A stretch of 64,000 nucleotides of DNA from an uncultured Pelagibacteraceae bacterium (GCA_902614125.1 CACMJW010000003.1:52990-116989), one strand, 5' to 3'; counted from the stretch's first letter, positions 16,964 to 27,293 are shown. Notes: generated from the sequence alone by a model not told the origin. A program made the numbers and translations.

Positions 16964-17545
16964 AATAAATTTAAATTAAATTTTAATTATATTAAAAAAA
17001 ATCTCAATTTTAAAAATTTTCTCAAACAAATTTATAAACTTGAAGGAGATAAATTTGGTGGAGGAAATATGTTTTATAAAGTTTTATTTAATTCTTTTGA
17101 GGGCGATGGTTGGGCATATGAAGCATTACTAGACGATTATGAGGAAAAAGATGAAAATAAAAAATTTAAATTGAAAATTAATAAGTATCAATTTGATGGT
17201 ACTTTATTGCCTAATTTAAATTCTAATTTTAAATTAGAACAGTTTTTTGATTTTGGTACTGAAAGTCATTATTTGATATATTCTAAGTTAAAAAAAAACT
17301 ATCTATATATATTTTGTCAAAGAGAAAGTTTTTATAGTGATAATCCATCAATTTATTATAGGAATGACATAACTAATAATTATGTAAAAAAAGTTTTAAG
17401 AAAAAAAATGAATAGACTAAAATTTTTTGAATTTCTTATGAAAAATGATAAAAAAGACGGTTTATTTCTCTCTCACTACAATTGTTACACATCAACTAAG
17501 GGTATTGATTATTATGAATTATATTTAATGGGAAAGTTAAAATAA
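16961..17545 (+). CDS. Island gene 1: unknown protein (194 aa)
   Basis: I do not recognise this protein. It is 194 residues, rich in Lys, Asn, Tyr and Phe, with no signal peptide or clear membrane helix. Alternating hydrophobic residues in the middle (SHYLIYSKLKKNYLYIFCQRE) suggest a beta-rich cytoplasmic domain. A glycine-rich turn (KFGGGNMFYK) lies near residue 35, and Trp/Tyr/acidic residues follow (GDGWAYEALLDDYEEKDE). The ATG at 16961 is supported by the leader shared with the next island gene. Flanking groEL-like repeats and absence of operon partners suggest it was acquired as a cassette. Function cannot be stated. Confidence 0.62.
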   Translation: MNKFKLNFNYIKKNLNFKNFLKQIYKLEGDKFGGGNMFYKVLFNSFEGDGWAYEALLDDYEEKDENKKFKLKINKYQFDGTLLPNLNSNFKLEQFFDFGTESHYLIYSKLKKNYLYIFCQRESFYSDNPSIYYRNDITNNYVKKVLRKKMNRLKFFEFLMKNDKKDGLFLSHYNCYTSTKGIDYYELYLMGKLK

Positions 17546-17579
17546 ATAATTTGAACTCAAAAATTTAGTATCCTTCATC

Positions 17580-17605
17580 ATACATTCATCACTATATTCA
17601 TCACC
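17580..17605. repeat. ATTCATCA-type repeat, copy 2
   Basis: The repeat opens ATACATTCATCACTATATTC and ends ATCACC. It starts 35 bases after the stop of island gene 1 and matches the copy at 18624 at 25 of 28 bases including two flanking bases. Each of these two copies is followed by a GATAAA/A-tract and then a terminator hairpin. Confidence 0.65.
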
Positions 17606-17621
17606 AATCATTTACGGATAA

Positions 17622-17655
17622 ATAAAAAAAAAGGGCAGTAAAAACTGCCCTTTTT
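17622..17655. terminator. Bidirectional terminator after island gene 1
   Basis: Perfect 9-base arms AAGGGCAGT (17631-17639) and ACTGCCCTT (17644-17652) enclose an AAAA loop. An A run lies before and a T run after, so the stem can extend to 12 base pairs and act in both directions. Its stem sequence is unrelated to the groEL-type terminators in the same modular position. Confidence 0.85.
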
Positions 17656-17680
17656 GAATTTTTGTTTGAGAACAATGGGG

Positions 17681-17699
17681 ATTACATTCGCATTCCTAG
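17681..17699. repeat. Middle groEL-3'-like junction core
   Basis: ATTACATTCGCAT at 17681-17693 is the third copy of the junction core found at 16819-16831 (TCT CAT version) and at the true groEL end 18750-18762. On the minus strand it reads Gly-Met-Arg-Met-stop. AATACT follows 13 bases after the core end here and after the left copy. Preceding sequence TTGAATTTTTGTTTGAG also resembles the groEL 3'UTR. Confidence 0.65.
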
Positions 17700-17723
17700 T
17701 ACGCCAATACTCACTTATTCAAG

Positions 17724-17746
17724 AAGTTCATTGCAAAGTTCATTGC
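17724..17746. repeat. Tandem AAGTTCATTGC pair in module 2 leader
   Basis: AAGTTCATTGC occurs at 17724-17734 and again at 17736-17746 (period 12). It occupies the same relative place as the CAATTCAAAAG pair of module 1, upstream of the shared TGACTTCATT leader. It may be a protein-binding site. Confidence 0.58.
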
Positions 17747-17780
17747 AGAATCAGACGAAACAGGAAGGAAACGAGAAGGG

Positions 17781-17818
17781 TGACTTCATTGAGAGGAGGG
17801 GTTAAAATAGTTCTGATG
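17781..17818 (+). promoter_or_regulatory. Shared cassette leader, module 2 copy
   Basis: TGACTTCATT at 17781-17790 is followed by the strong purine run GAGAGGAGGGG, then TTAAAA, GTTC and the ATG at 17816. It is collinear with the module 1 leader although the downstream proteins are unrelated. Confidence 0.6.
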
Positions 17819-18610
17819 AAAAAACTATCTCTATACATCTATCTAGTTTTAATTTTTTTTAACTTTACAAGTATTACAAAAGCAAAAAAAATAGATGTAT
17901 TTTGCTATCTCGACAGGGAAGTATTTGTAAAACAAAATATATATTTATTAGATATTTTCAGACTGAGTGGTAATCAACTTTATTTTAATATTGATTTGAA
18001 AGAAAATAAAATTCAAGATTTATCAAAAAATAGGGAGGTTTCAGTAATTACTGGCATAAAAGATTCTAATGAAGTGAAGAATATTACTAATAAAAAATCA
18101 AAGATTATTTATAAAAGTGAATTATTTCTTAAAAATAAAGAAAATAAACTAGAGAAATATTTTTATAAGAATATTTTTCCCATCAAAAGTGAAAGACCTG
18201 AAAAAATAATAATAAATATTAAAAGAAAATTTGATATAACAAATGAGTTTAAGTTTGAATTTCAATGTAAAGATAGTGAGTATACCAATAAAGATATAGC
18301 GAATATTATAGTTGAAAAAAGTAAATCTAACCGAACTATAAAATACGAAGACAATTCTTTCAATGACAGTCTTCTTGAAAAACATAAGGAAAAATTTTTT
18401 GAAAAATATAAGGAAGGAGTAAAATTAAGAATAAAATATTATATTTCCATTGGTAAGTACGAAAAAAATGAAATTATAACTGCTAAAAAAGTAAAAAATT
18501 GGAACGCTAAACAATTTTTTAATCTTCCGGCGAAAGATAGAAAGATATTGAAAGAATTGAAAAAAATTAAAAAAGAATACTATTCAAAACACAAAAAAAA
18601 GATTAATTGA
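17816..18610 (+). CDS. Island gene 2: secreted unknown protein (264 aa)
   Basis: I do not recognise this protein. The ATG at 17816 is preferred to an upstream TTG-initiated extension because it directly precedes a classic signal peptide (MKKLSLYIYLVLIFFNF, cleavage after about residue 25) and fits the shared leader. The mature part is very lysine-rich, with predicted beta strands early (FCYLDREVFVKQNIYLLDIF) and a highly charged helical C-terminal third ending in poly-Lys. It is probably periplasmic or extracellular. It stands alone between module boundaries. An effector, adhesin or immunity role is possible but nothing in the sequence shows it. Confidence 0.62.
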   Translation: MKKLSLYIYLVLIFFNFTSITKAKKIDVFCYLDREVFVKQNIYLLDIFRLSGNQLYFNIDLKENKIQDLSKNREVSVITGIKDSNEVKNITNKKSKIIYKSELFLKNKENKLEKYFYKNIFPIKSERPEKIIINIKRKFDITNEFKFEFQCKDSEYTNKDIANIIVEKSKSNRTIKYEDNSFNDSLLEKHKEKFFEKYKEGVKLRIKYYISIGKYEKNEIITAKKVKNWNAKQFFNLPAKDRKILKELKKIKKEYYSKHKKKIN

Positions 18611-18623
18611 CATTTTTCAAAAA

Positions 18624-18649
18624 ATACATTCAACAATATATTCATCACT
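18624..18649. repeat. ATTCATCA-type repeat, copy 3
   Basis: The repeat opens ATACATTCAACAATATATTC and ends ATCACT. It starts 14 bases after the stop of island gene 2 and precedes the genuine groEL terminator, just as copy 2 precedes the module 1 terminator. Confidence 0.65.
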
Positions 18650-18667
18650 AAATTTTTAGTTCAGATA

Positions 18668-20418
<1,751 letters not shown>

Positions 20419-20429
20419 TTAATTAATTA

Positions 20430-20723
20430 TTATTTTCCTGATGAAATACCCATAATGTCAGATTCTTTCATTATGCTGTATTCTTTACCATCTATTTTGA
20501 CTTCAGTTCCAGACCACTTTCCAAAAAGAACTTTGTCGCCAACTTTAACATCCATAGGGATTATTTTTCCATCCTCTGTTTTTGCACCACCACCAACTGC
20601 AACTACTTTACCCTCTTGCGGTTTTTCTTGTGCTGTGTCAGGGATAATTATTCCACCAGCAGTTTTTTCGCTGCTATCTAATACTTCGATTAACACTCTA
20701 TCGTGTAACGGTTTAAACTTCAT
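20430..20723 (-). CDS. groES: 10-kDa co-chaperonin GroES
   Basis: The 97-residue lid protein caps GroEL. The N-terminal [14 protein letters not shown] and the mobile-loop region [20 protein letters not shown] are canonical, and length is normal. AAAGGAG lies just before the ATG. It is the first gene of the groES-groEL operon, and a heat-shock-like promoter lies directly upstream. Confidence 0.97.
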   Translation of the reverse strand: MKFKPLHDRVLIEVLDSSEKTAGGIIIPDTAQEKPQEGKVVAVGGGAKTEDGKIIPMDVKVGDKVLFGKWSGTEVKIDGKEYSIMKESDIMGISSGK

Positions 20724-20746
20724 ACAAACTCCTTTAAATTAGCATT

Positions 20747-20776
20747 CATATAAAGGTCAATTATAAGTATTTCAAG
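20747..20776 (-). promoter_or_regulatory. Candidate heat-shock promoter of groES-groEL
   Basis: On the minus strand CTTGAAA (20770-20776) is followed, after about 13 bases, by CCTTTATATG (20747-20756). This fits the alphaproteobacterial RpoH pattern (CTTGAAA, then a CCCCAT/CTATAT-like -10). A perfect TATAAT (20760-20765) lies in the spacer and could instead serve sigma70. No CIRCE inverted repeat is present, so HrcA control is unlikely. Confidence 0.5.
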
Positions 20777-20844
20777 ATCCCTCGAGAAATTTATGGAACC
20801 AAAAAAGCAAAGAATTAATCAGATTTTTAGGCTATATCTCAATC

Positions 20845-21660
20845 ATGATAACAAACCTTGATACAGAAGGGCTTAGTAAAATCGCATTTGATTACGATCT
20901 TTTTTATATCGATATATGGGGAGTGATACACAATGGTTTGGAGCTTAATTTTTCAGCTATAGAAACTTTAAAAAACTTAGAACAAAATAACAAAAAATTT
21001 GTACTTTTAACAAACGCTCCGAGGCCGAACGAGTCTGTAATAGAGTTTTTAAAAAAAATGGGCCTAAAATATTATTATGATAAAGTTTTCACTTCGGGAG
21101 AGGCAGCTCTGAGGTATCTTAAAAGTGATTTAAACAATAAGAAATTTTTCCACATAGGTCCTCCACGAGATTTTGATTTATTTTCGTCTTTTAAAAATTT
21201 TAGAGAAACAAATATAGATTTAGCAGATTATATTCTTTGCACAGGGTTGTTTGATAATTATGATAAAGATTTAGATTATTATAAAACTCTTCTCAAAGAA
21301 CATTTAAAAAAAAAGATGATATGTACAAACCCAGATTTAATAGTCGATAAGGGAAATGTAAGAGAGTATTGCGCAGGATCGGTAGCAAAAGTTTTTGAAA
21401 ATTTAAAAGGAGAAGTTGTCTATTTTGGTAAACCATACCCCCCTGTTTATGAGTTATCTGCTGAAACTAGAAATAAAAAAGTTTTATGTATAGGTGATAA
21501 TCTTAACACAGATATTAAAGGTGCCAATGTTCAAAATTTTGATGCTTTGCTAATTACAGGAGGCATTCACAGAAATGAAATTTCTGATAAAAAAATAGAA
21601 AATTTAACTAAATCTTACAATGTTAAAATTAATTATATTCAAACAGAACTAAAATGGTGA
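20845..21660 (+). CDS. HAD-superfamily class IIA phosphatase (TIGR01459-like)
   Basis: The 271-residue protein has the HAD motif I as DIWGVIHNG at about residues 22-30, motif II LLTNAPRP near 55, the cap domain, and motif III/IV as GDNLNTDIKGANVQNFDALLITGG. The WGV and LLTNAPRP variants are typical of the alphaproteobacterial subfamily annotated as TIGR01459, related to NagD and 4-nitrophenylphosphatases. It probably dephosphorylates a small sugar or nucleotide phosphate. It overlaps ribF by 7 bases and is a recurrent neighbour of ribF in alphaproteobacteria as far as I recall. Confidence 0.82.
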   Translation: MITNLDTEGLSKIAFDYDLFYIDIWGVIHNGLELNFSAIETLKNLEQNNKKFVLLTNAPRPNESVIEFLKKMGLKYYYDKVFTSGEAALRYLKSDLNNKKFFHIGPPRDFDLFSSFKNFRETNIDLADYILCTGLFDNYDKDLDYYKTLLKEHLKKKMICTNPDLIVDKGNVREYCAGSVAKVFENLKGEVVYFGKPYPPVYELSAETRNKKVLCIGDNLNTDIKGANVQNFDALLITGGIHRNEISDKKIENLTKSYNVKINYIQTELKW

Positions 21661-22577
21661 GAGTTAAAATATATAAAAATTTTAATGTTAGAAAACAACA
21701 TCAAAACGCAATTATATTAATTGGTAACTTTGATGGACTGCACTTAGGCCATCAAAAATTGTTTAACGAAGCTCTGAGGTATAAAAAAAAATTCAAATTA
21801 AACCTTGGAGTAGTTACTTTTGATCCTATTCCAAAGATGTTTTTCAATAAAAAAATAAAAAATTATAGGATTTCAAATTTCAACCAAAAGATAACATACT
21901 TTAATAAATATAAAGTTGATTTTATAATAAACAAAAAATTTGATAAAACATTTTCAAAAATAGAATGTAATTCTTTTATAGAAAAATATTTATACAAAAA
22001 GTTAAAATCAAAGTTTCTTTTTGTAAGCAATAATTTTAAATTTGGATATAAACGTAAGGGTGATGTTATTCTTTTAAAAAAATTTCAAAAAAAGTTTAAT
22101 TATAATCTTATTAAACCAAAACCTTTAATTAAAAAAAATAAAATTGTTTCATCAACATTGATTAGAAATTATTTAGAAAGTGGAAAAATAGAAATAGCTA
22201 ACAAATTTTTATCGAGAACATGGTCCGTAGAGGGAAAAGTTGAAAAAGGTAGAATGCTAGGAAGGAAAATAGGTTTTCCGACGTGTAACATTGATATTAA
22301 AAATTATGTGATTGCTAAACCTGGAGTTTACTCTGTAAATGTGAAAATAGATAAAAACAAAAAAATTTTTAAAGGGATCGCAAATCTTGGCTTTCGACCA
22401 ACTTTTAATCAAAAAAAAATATTGTTAGAGGTAAATTTATTTAATTTTTCTGGAAATCTTTATAATAAAAAACTATCAGTAGATTTTAAAAAATTTATAA
22501 GAGGTGAAAAAAAATTTAAAAATATAGACCAACTAAAGAAACAGATTAATAAAGATATTTTATCTGCAAAAAAATAA
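21654..22577 (+). CDS. ribF: Bifunctional riboflavin kinase/FAD synthetase
   Basis: The 307-residue enzyme phosphorylates riboflavin to FMN and adenylates FMN to FAD. The N-terminal nucleotidyltransferase motif GNFDGLHLGH is at residues 24-33, followed by the SSTLIR motif near 160. The C-terminal riboflavin-kinase domain has GRKIGFPTCNI and GIANLGFRPTF. Domain order and length are normal. It lies between the HAD phosphatase and ileS in a plus-strand operon running to pgi. Confidence 0.95.
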   Translation: MVRVKIYKNFNVRKQHQNAIILIGNFDGLHLGHQKLFNEALRYKKKFKLNLGVVTFDPIPKMFFNKKIKNYRISNFNQKITYFNKYKVDFIINKKFDKTFSKIECNSFIEKYLYKKLKSKFLFVSNNFKFGYKRKGDVILLKKFQKKFNYNLIKPKPLIKKNKIVSSTLIRNYLESGKIEIANKFLSRTWSVEGKVEKGRMLGRKIGFPTCNIDIKNYVIAKPGVYSVNVKIDKNKKIFKGIANLGFRPTFNQKKILLEVNLFNFSGNLYNKKLSVDFKKFIRGEKKFKNIDQLKKQINKDILSAKK

Positions 22578-22583
22578 TATCCT

Positions 22584-25307
22584 ATGAGTAAAGAACATAT
22601 AAATCTTCCAAAAACGGCTTTTTCAATGAAAGCCAACTTACCAGTAAGAGAACCCGGTATTTTAGATTACTGGCAAAAGATTGGCCTATACAAGAAATTA
22701 AGACAAAAAAGCAAAGGTAAAGAAAAATTTGTTCTCCATGATGGACCTCCTTATGCAAACGGAAATATTCATATGGGAACAGCTTTGAATAAAATATTAA
22801 AAGATATAATTACAAAATTTCATCAGATGGATGGCAAAGACTCTGTATATGTGCCAGGTTGGGATTGTCACGGATTACCAATAGAATGGAAAATTGAGGA
22901 ACAATATAAAAAAAATAAAAAAAATAAAAATGATGTTCCTATTATTGAATTTAGGAAAGAGTGTAGAGATTTTGCAACCAAATGGATAGGAATTCATAAA
23001 GACCAATTTCAAAGGCTTGGTGTAATTGGCGATTGGGAAAATTATTATTCTACTATGAGCTTTGATGCCGAAGCTCAAATAGTAAGAGAACTTGGAAAAT
23101 TTCTAAAAGAAGGGAGCTTATATAGGGGATACAAACCAGTTCTTTGGTCTACAGTAGAAAAAACTGCTCTTGCAGATGCTGAAGTTGAATATATGGACCA
23201 TGTATCCGATACAATTTACGTAGAATTTCCGGTTGTTAAAACAAATTTTAAAGAGATAGAAAAATCAAATGTTGTTATATGGACAACCACACCTTGGACT
23301 ATACCTGCAAACAAAGCTTTAGCTTACAATCAAAGTTTAATTTATCTATTATTGGAGATTGATAACGAAAAAAAAATTATAATTGCAAAAGATCTTTTAG
23401 AGTCCTTCAAAAAAGACACTAATATTGAAAACACAAAAATTATTAAAGAATTTTCTGGAAAGGAATTCAAAGGTACAATTTGTAGTCATCCTTTTTATTC
23501 GATTGGGTATGATTACGAAATTCCCATGTTAGAGGCGAGATTTGTAACGACTGAACAAGGAACTGGAATTGTACATTGTGCACCAAGTCATGGTCCAGAT
23601 GATTTTAATTTATGCCTAAATAATAATATTAAAGCTGTTGAAACGGTTGATGATGATGGGAGATACACAAAAAATATTTTGCATTTTGAAGGGCTACATA
23701 TTTTTAAAGCTAATAGTGTCATTATAGAAAAATTAAAAGAGCATGAAAAACTTATTGCAAATGGTAAATTAAATCACTCGTATCCACATTCATGGAGATC
23801 AAAAGCTCCATTAGTTCACCGTGCTACCCCACAATGGTTTATATCGATGGAAAGTCATGAATTAAGATCAAAAGCATTGAAAGCATTGGATGAAACAACT
23901 TTTTATCCAAGTAAAGGAAAAGAAAGAATTAAGTCAATGATAGAAACCAGACCTGATTGGTGTGTTTCAAGACAAAGAGTTTGGGGAGTGCCTTTACCAA
24001 TTTTTATATCAAAGAAAGATGGCAAGGTCTTAATTGATGATGATGTTTTTGAAAATATTGCACAGATTTACGAGAAGGAAGGTTCAGATTGTTGGTTTTC
24101 AGATGATTATCAAAAATTATTGGGGAACAAGTACAAAGCTGAAGATTTTAATAAACTAAGCGACATTGTTGAAGTATGGTTTGACAGTGGGTCTACTCAC
24201 TCTTTTGTTTTAGAGAAAAGAGCTGATCTTAAATGGCCAGCATCTATGTATCTAGAAGGATCTGATCAACATCGAGGATGGTTTCATTCATCACTATTAG
24301 AATCCTGTGGCACGAGAGGTAAAGCTCCATTTGAAAGCATTTTATCCCATGGATTTGTAGTAGACGGAAAAGGTCTAAAAATGTCTAAATCACAAGGAAA
24401 TGTTATAGCGCCTGAAGATATTCTAAAAAAATATGGGGCAGATATTTTAAGAATTTGGGTTGCTTCATCTAATTACGCAGAAGATCTAAGAATAGATTAT
24501 TCAATTTTAGATCAACATGCAGAGTCTTACCGTAAAATAAGAAATACTTTTAGATTTTTACTTGGAAATATAAAAGATGAATATGAAGAATATGATTTTA
24601 ATAATTTAGAAATTGTTAATTTACCAGATCTAGAAAAGTATATGCTTCATCGTTTAGCTAAAGTGAACCAAAGTTTTCATAAAAATTTTCATTCATACAA
24701 CTTTCATCAACTTTACAAAGAATTATTAAATTTTTGTACAGTTGAGTTATCAGCATTTTATTTCGATATCAGGAAGGATTTATTGTACTGTGACCCAATT
24801 AACTCTGATAAAAGATCTGACTGTATCAAAGTTCTGAATATTATTCTGCAGTGCTTGTTAAAGTGGTTTGCTCCTATATTATCTTTTACAACAGAGGAAA
24901 TTTTCAAACTTTTAAATCAAAATAGCGACAAGCAAAGTATACACTTAGAAAATTTTATTAAAATTCCATCAAATTGGTTAAATGAAAATATCGAACATAA
25001 ATGGGATAATATTAAAAAAATTAGAGATGAAGCTAATATTAGTATCGAGACAAAAAGAGCTAGCAAGGAAATAGGCTCCAGTCTGGAGGCAAAAATTTTA
25101 ATAAAATTAAATAAAGACTTTTACAATGCAACTAAAAATGAGAATTTTTCTGAAATTTGCATCACTTCGGAAAGTAAAATAGTTGAGGATCAAAATTTAG
25201 AGAAAGAAGTTGAAGTACTTACAGAAAAAGCTGAAGGAAGTAAATGTTCTCTATGTTGGAAAATAAAATCAAAAAAATGTGAGAGAACTAATTGTCAAAT
25301 TTCTTAA
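22584..25307 (+). CDS. ileS: Isoleucine-tRNA ligase
   Basis: The 907-residue class I synthetase charges tRNA-Ile. The HIGH-type motif is HMGT at residues 63-66 and KMSKS is at 599-603. The editing domain (TTPWTIPANKALA) and tRNA-binding WCVSRQRVWG are present. The C-terminal zinc finger is short and unusual: CSLC is followed by KKCERTNC, so the second cysteine pair is C-x4-C rather than CxxC, and the protein ends a few residues later. lspA begins at the base after its stop, a common neighbour pairing. Confidence 0.96.
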   Translation: MSKEHINLPKTAFSMKANLPVREPGILDYWQKIGLYKKLRQKSKGKEKFVLHDGPPYANGNIHMGTALNKILKDIITKFHQMDGKDSVYVPGWDCHGLPIEWKIEEQYKKNKKNKNDVPIIEFRKECRDFATKWIGIHKDQFQRLGVIGDWENYYSTMSFDAEAQIVRELGKFLKEGSLYRGYKPVLWSTVEKTALADAEVEYMDHVSDTIYVEFPVVKTNFKEIEKSNVVIWTTTPWTIPANKALAYNQSLIYLLLEIDNEKKIIIAKDLLESFKKDTNIENTKIIKEFSGKEFKGTICSHPFYSIGYDYEIPMLEARFVTTEQGTGIVHCAPSHGPDDFNLCLNNNIKAVETVDDDGRYTKNILHFEGLHIFKANSVIIEKLKEHEKLIANGKLNHSYPHSWRSKAPLVHRATPQWFISMESHELRSKALKALDETTFYPSKGKERIKSMIETRPDWCVSRQRVWGVPLPIFISKKDGKVLIDDDVFENIAQIYEKEGSDCWFSDDYQKLLGNKYKAEDFNKLSDIVEVWFDSGSTHSFVLEKRADLKWPASMYLEGSDQHRGWFHSSLLESCGTRGKAPFESILSHGFVVDGKGLKMSKSQGNVIAPEDILKKYGADILRIWVASSNYAEDLRIDYSILDQHAESYRKIRNTFRFLLGNIKDEYEEYDFNNLEIVNLPDLEKYMLHRLAKVNQSFHKNFHSYNFHQLYKELLNFCTVELSAFYFDIRKDLLYCDPINSDKRSDCIKVLNIILQCLLKWFAPILSFTTEEIFKLLNQNSDKQSIHLENFIKIPSNWLNENIEHKWDNIKKIRDEANISIETKRASKEIGSSLEAKILIKLNKDFYNATKNENFSEICITSESKIVEDQNLEKEVEVLTEKAEGSKCSLCWKIKSKKCERTNCQIS

Positions 25308-25805
25308 ATGAATAGTTCATCAGTAAAAAAAATTTCAATATATTTTTTAATAGTTTTAGTAATTTTCGCTTTAGATAGGTTTAGTAAATTATTTATACTA
25401 AATATCTTAGAGGACAAAGATAAAGTAGATATATACATTAACTCCTTTTTAAGTTTATATTTAGTTTGGAATAAAGGAATTGGATTTGGTTTATTTTCAT
25501 TTGAGGCTACTACAGCATATAATTTAGTAACTTTGTTAATTTTATTAGTTAACTTTATTATAATTTATCTAATTTTTGTAGAAGAAGGTGTGAAGATTTA
25601 TTTTTTACTTACCATATTAGGTGGATCATTAGGCAATTTTGCTGATAGATTATATTATAAAGCAGTGCCCGATTTTATTGATTTAAATTACAATGGATAT
25701 CATTGGTTTATTTTTAATGTTGCAGATATCTTTATTACTTTAGGAATTATTTGTCTTATTTTCGCTGAATTGTTAAATTATAAATCATCAAATGAAAAAA
25801 AATAA
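25308..25805 (+). CDS. lspA: Lipoprotein signal peptidase II
   Basis: The 165-residue inner-membrane aspartyl protease removes signal peptides of prolipoproteins after lipidation. Four membrane helices are visible. The catalytic aspartates fall in GNFADR (Asp113) and FNVADIF (Asp140), and the conserved NKGIGFGLF segment is present near residue 55. It directly follows ileS and overlaps the downstream lipoprotein gene by 14 bases. Confidence 0.95.
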   Translation: MNSSSVKKISIYFLIVLVIFALDRFSKLFILNILEDKDKVDIYINSFLSLYLVWNKGIGFGLFSFEATTAYNLVTLLILLVNFIIIYLIFVEEGVKIYFLLTILGGSLGNFADRLYYKAVPDFIDLNYNGYHWFIFNVADIFITLGIICLIFAELLNYKSSNEKK

Positions 25806-26118
25806 AAATCTATCGTTTATATTGATTTTGCTTGGTCTGTTTTTATACTCATGTCAAACAGCAACAGAGGCCTTACAAGGTAAAAAAAGATCTGACCAAA
25901 GTGATGAATTTTTAGTCCAAAAAAAAAATCCACTAGCAATGCCACCTGATTTTGACAAACTTCCTACTCCAGGCAATCAAGAAGTGTCCACGGAGTTTTT
26001 TAGTGATAACAATGAAGTTAAAGACATATTAAATATAGAGGAGGATAAAACCCAAATTGTTGAAAAAGATGAAAATTCCACAGATATTGAAAGCTCTATT
26101 TTAGAGAAAATTCAATAA
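25792..26118 (+). CDS. Small lipoprotein, DUF3035-like
   Basis: The 108-residue protein has a lipoprotein signal peptide ending LFLYSC, so Cys21 is the likely lipidation site. The mature part contains the segment KKNPLAMPPDFDKLPTPG, characteristic of the DUF3035 family found next to lspA in alphaproteobacteria. The remainder is acidic and probably disordered. The role is unknown; an outer-membrane assembly link is sometimes suggested. Overlap with lspA implies translational coupling with the enzyme that processes it. Confidence 0.75.
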   Translation: MKKNKNLSFILILLGLFLYSCQTATEALQGKKRSDQSDEFLVQKKNPLAMPPDFDKLPTPGNQEVSTEFFSDNNEVKDILNIEEDKTQIVEKDENSTDIESSILEKIQ

Positions 26119-26120
26119 TA

Positions 26121-27293
26121 ATGTTTACAAAAAATATAAATTTTTCAAATTTTAAAATTAAACCAAATCTTGCTAAGAAAAAAAATCTACTAAAAAAGAT
26201 AAATAATAAAAAAATATTTTTAGAATTCCCGTTGCTAAAATCTTTAACTAAGGAATATCAAATTGGATATGACAAAAGTTTAATAAAATCATTAAAAAAT
26301 TATAAAAAAATAAATTTAATTGGCATGGGTGGTTCAATCTTAGGTACCCAGGCAATTTACGATTTTTTTAAACATAGAATAAAAAAAAATTTTAATTTTT
26401 TTGACAACCTTCAAGCAAAAAAATTTATTTCTTCAAATGAAAAAAAAATTAATATTTTAGTCTCTAAATCGGGTAATACGCTAGAGACTATTTCGAATTT
26501 TAATATTTTGAGGCAAAAAGAAAAAAAAAATAAAAATATTTTTATTACTGAAAAAAAATTAAGTTTTTTAACCACACTTGCAAGTAAATTAAAAATTGAA
26601 GTTATTGAGCACAAGAATTTTATTGGTGGAAGATATTCTGTGCTTTCTGAAGTTGGCATGTTACCTGCAGAATTAATGGGATTAAATGAAAAAAAATTTA
26701 AAAACTTTAATCAACTAATTAAAAATAAAAATTTTATTAATTCATTAATAGAAAATGTTTTAGCAATAAACCATTTTGTTTTTAACAAAAAAACTAACTC
26801 TATAATTTTAAATTATGACGAAAAATCAGATAGCTTTTTTAGATGGTATCAACAATTGACAGCTGAAAGCTTAGGAAAAAAGGGAAAAGGTATTTTACCA
26901 TTAATTTCGACAATGCCAAAAGATAATCATAGTCTTCTCCAACTTTATTTAGATGGACCAAAAAATAATTTTTTTACTTTTTTCAATGTAAGTGAAAAAA
27001 ATTCCTCTAAAATTAACAATTCGAATTTGAACAGTAATTTTAGTCATCTTAAAAACAAAAGCTTATACAAAATTTTAGTATCGCAAAAAAAAGCAACCGA
27101 AAATGTTTTCAATAAAAAAAAAATTCCTTTCAGGTCATTTAATGTTCATAATAGAAATGAAGAAACAATGGGTGAGCTTTTTAGTTTTTTTATTTTAGAA
27201 ACTATTCTTTTAGGCCAATTGATGAAAGTAAACCCCTTTGATCAACCCTCTGTTGAATTAATCAAAAAAGAAACTGTAAAAATATTAAGATAA
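26121..27293 (+). CDS. pgi: Glucose-6-phosphate isomerase, short form
   Basis: The 390-residue enzyme interconverts glucose-6-phosphate and fructose-6-phosphate. The SIS-domain motifs are present: GMGGSILGTQAIYDFF, SKSGNTLETISNFN, GGRYSVLSEVGMLPAEL, and WYQQLTAESLGKKGKG. It lacks the N-terminal extension of the roughly 540-residue E. coli type. A C-terminal lysine (NPFDQPSVELIKKETV) matches the family. The gene overlaps the convergent rsmD by 9 bases. Confidence 0.88.
   Translation: MFTKNINFSNFKIKPNLAKKKNLLKKINNKKIFLEFPLLKSLTKEYQIGYDKSLIKSLKNYKKINLIGMGGSILGTQAIYDFFKHRIKKNFNFFDNLQAKKFISSNEKKINILVSKSGNTLETISNFNILRQKEKKNKNIFITEKKLSFLTTLASKLKIEVIEHKNFIGGRYSVLSEVGMLPAELMGLNEKKFKNFNQLIKNKNFINSLIENVLAINHFVFNKKTNSIILNYDEKSDSFFRWYQQLTAESLGKKGKGILPLISTMPKDNHSLLQLYLDGPKNNFFTFFNVSEKNSSKINNSNLNSNFSHLKNKSLYKILVSQKKATENVFNKKKIPFRSFNVHNRNEETMGELFSFFILETILLGQLMKVNPFDQPSVELIKKETVKILR

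Noticed and set aside
17654..17815. Upstream extension of island gene 2 from a TTG at 17654
   Set aside because: It would begin at the middle junction repeat and precede a perfect signal peptide at 17816; the shared leader supports 17816.
16872..18649. ATTCATCA repeats as a CRISPR array
   Set aside because: Only three imperfect copies, 700-1000 bases apart, separated by genes; no cas genes.
20724..20844. CIRCE element for HrcA upstream of groES
   Set aside because: The TTAGCACTC-N9-GAGTGCTAA inverted repeat is absent.
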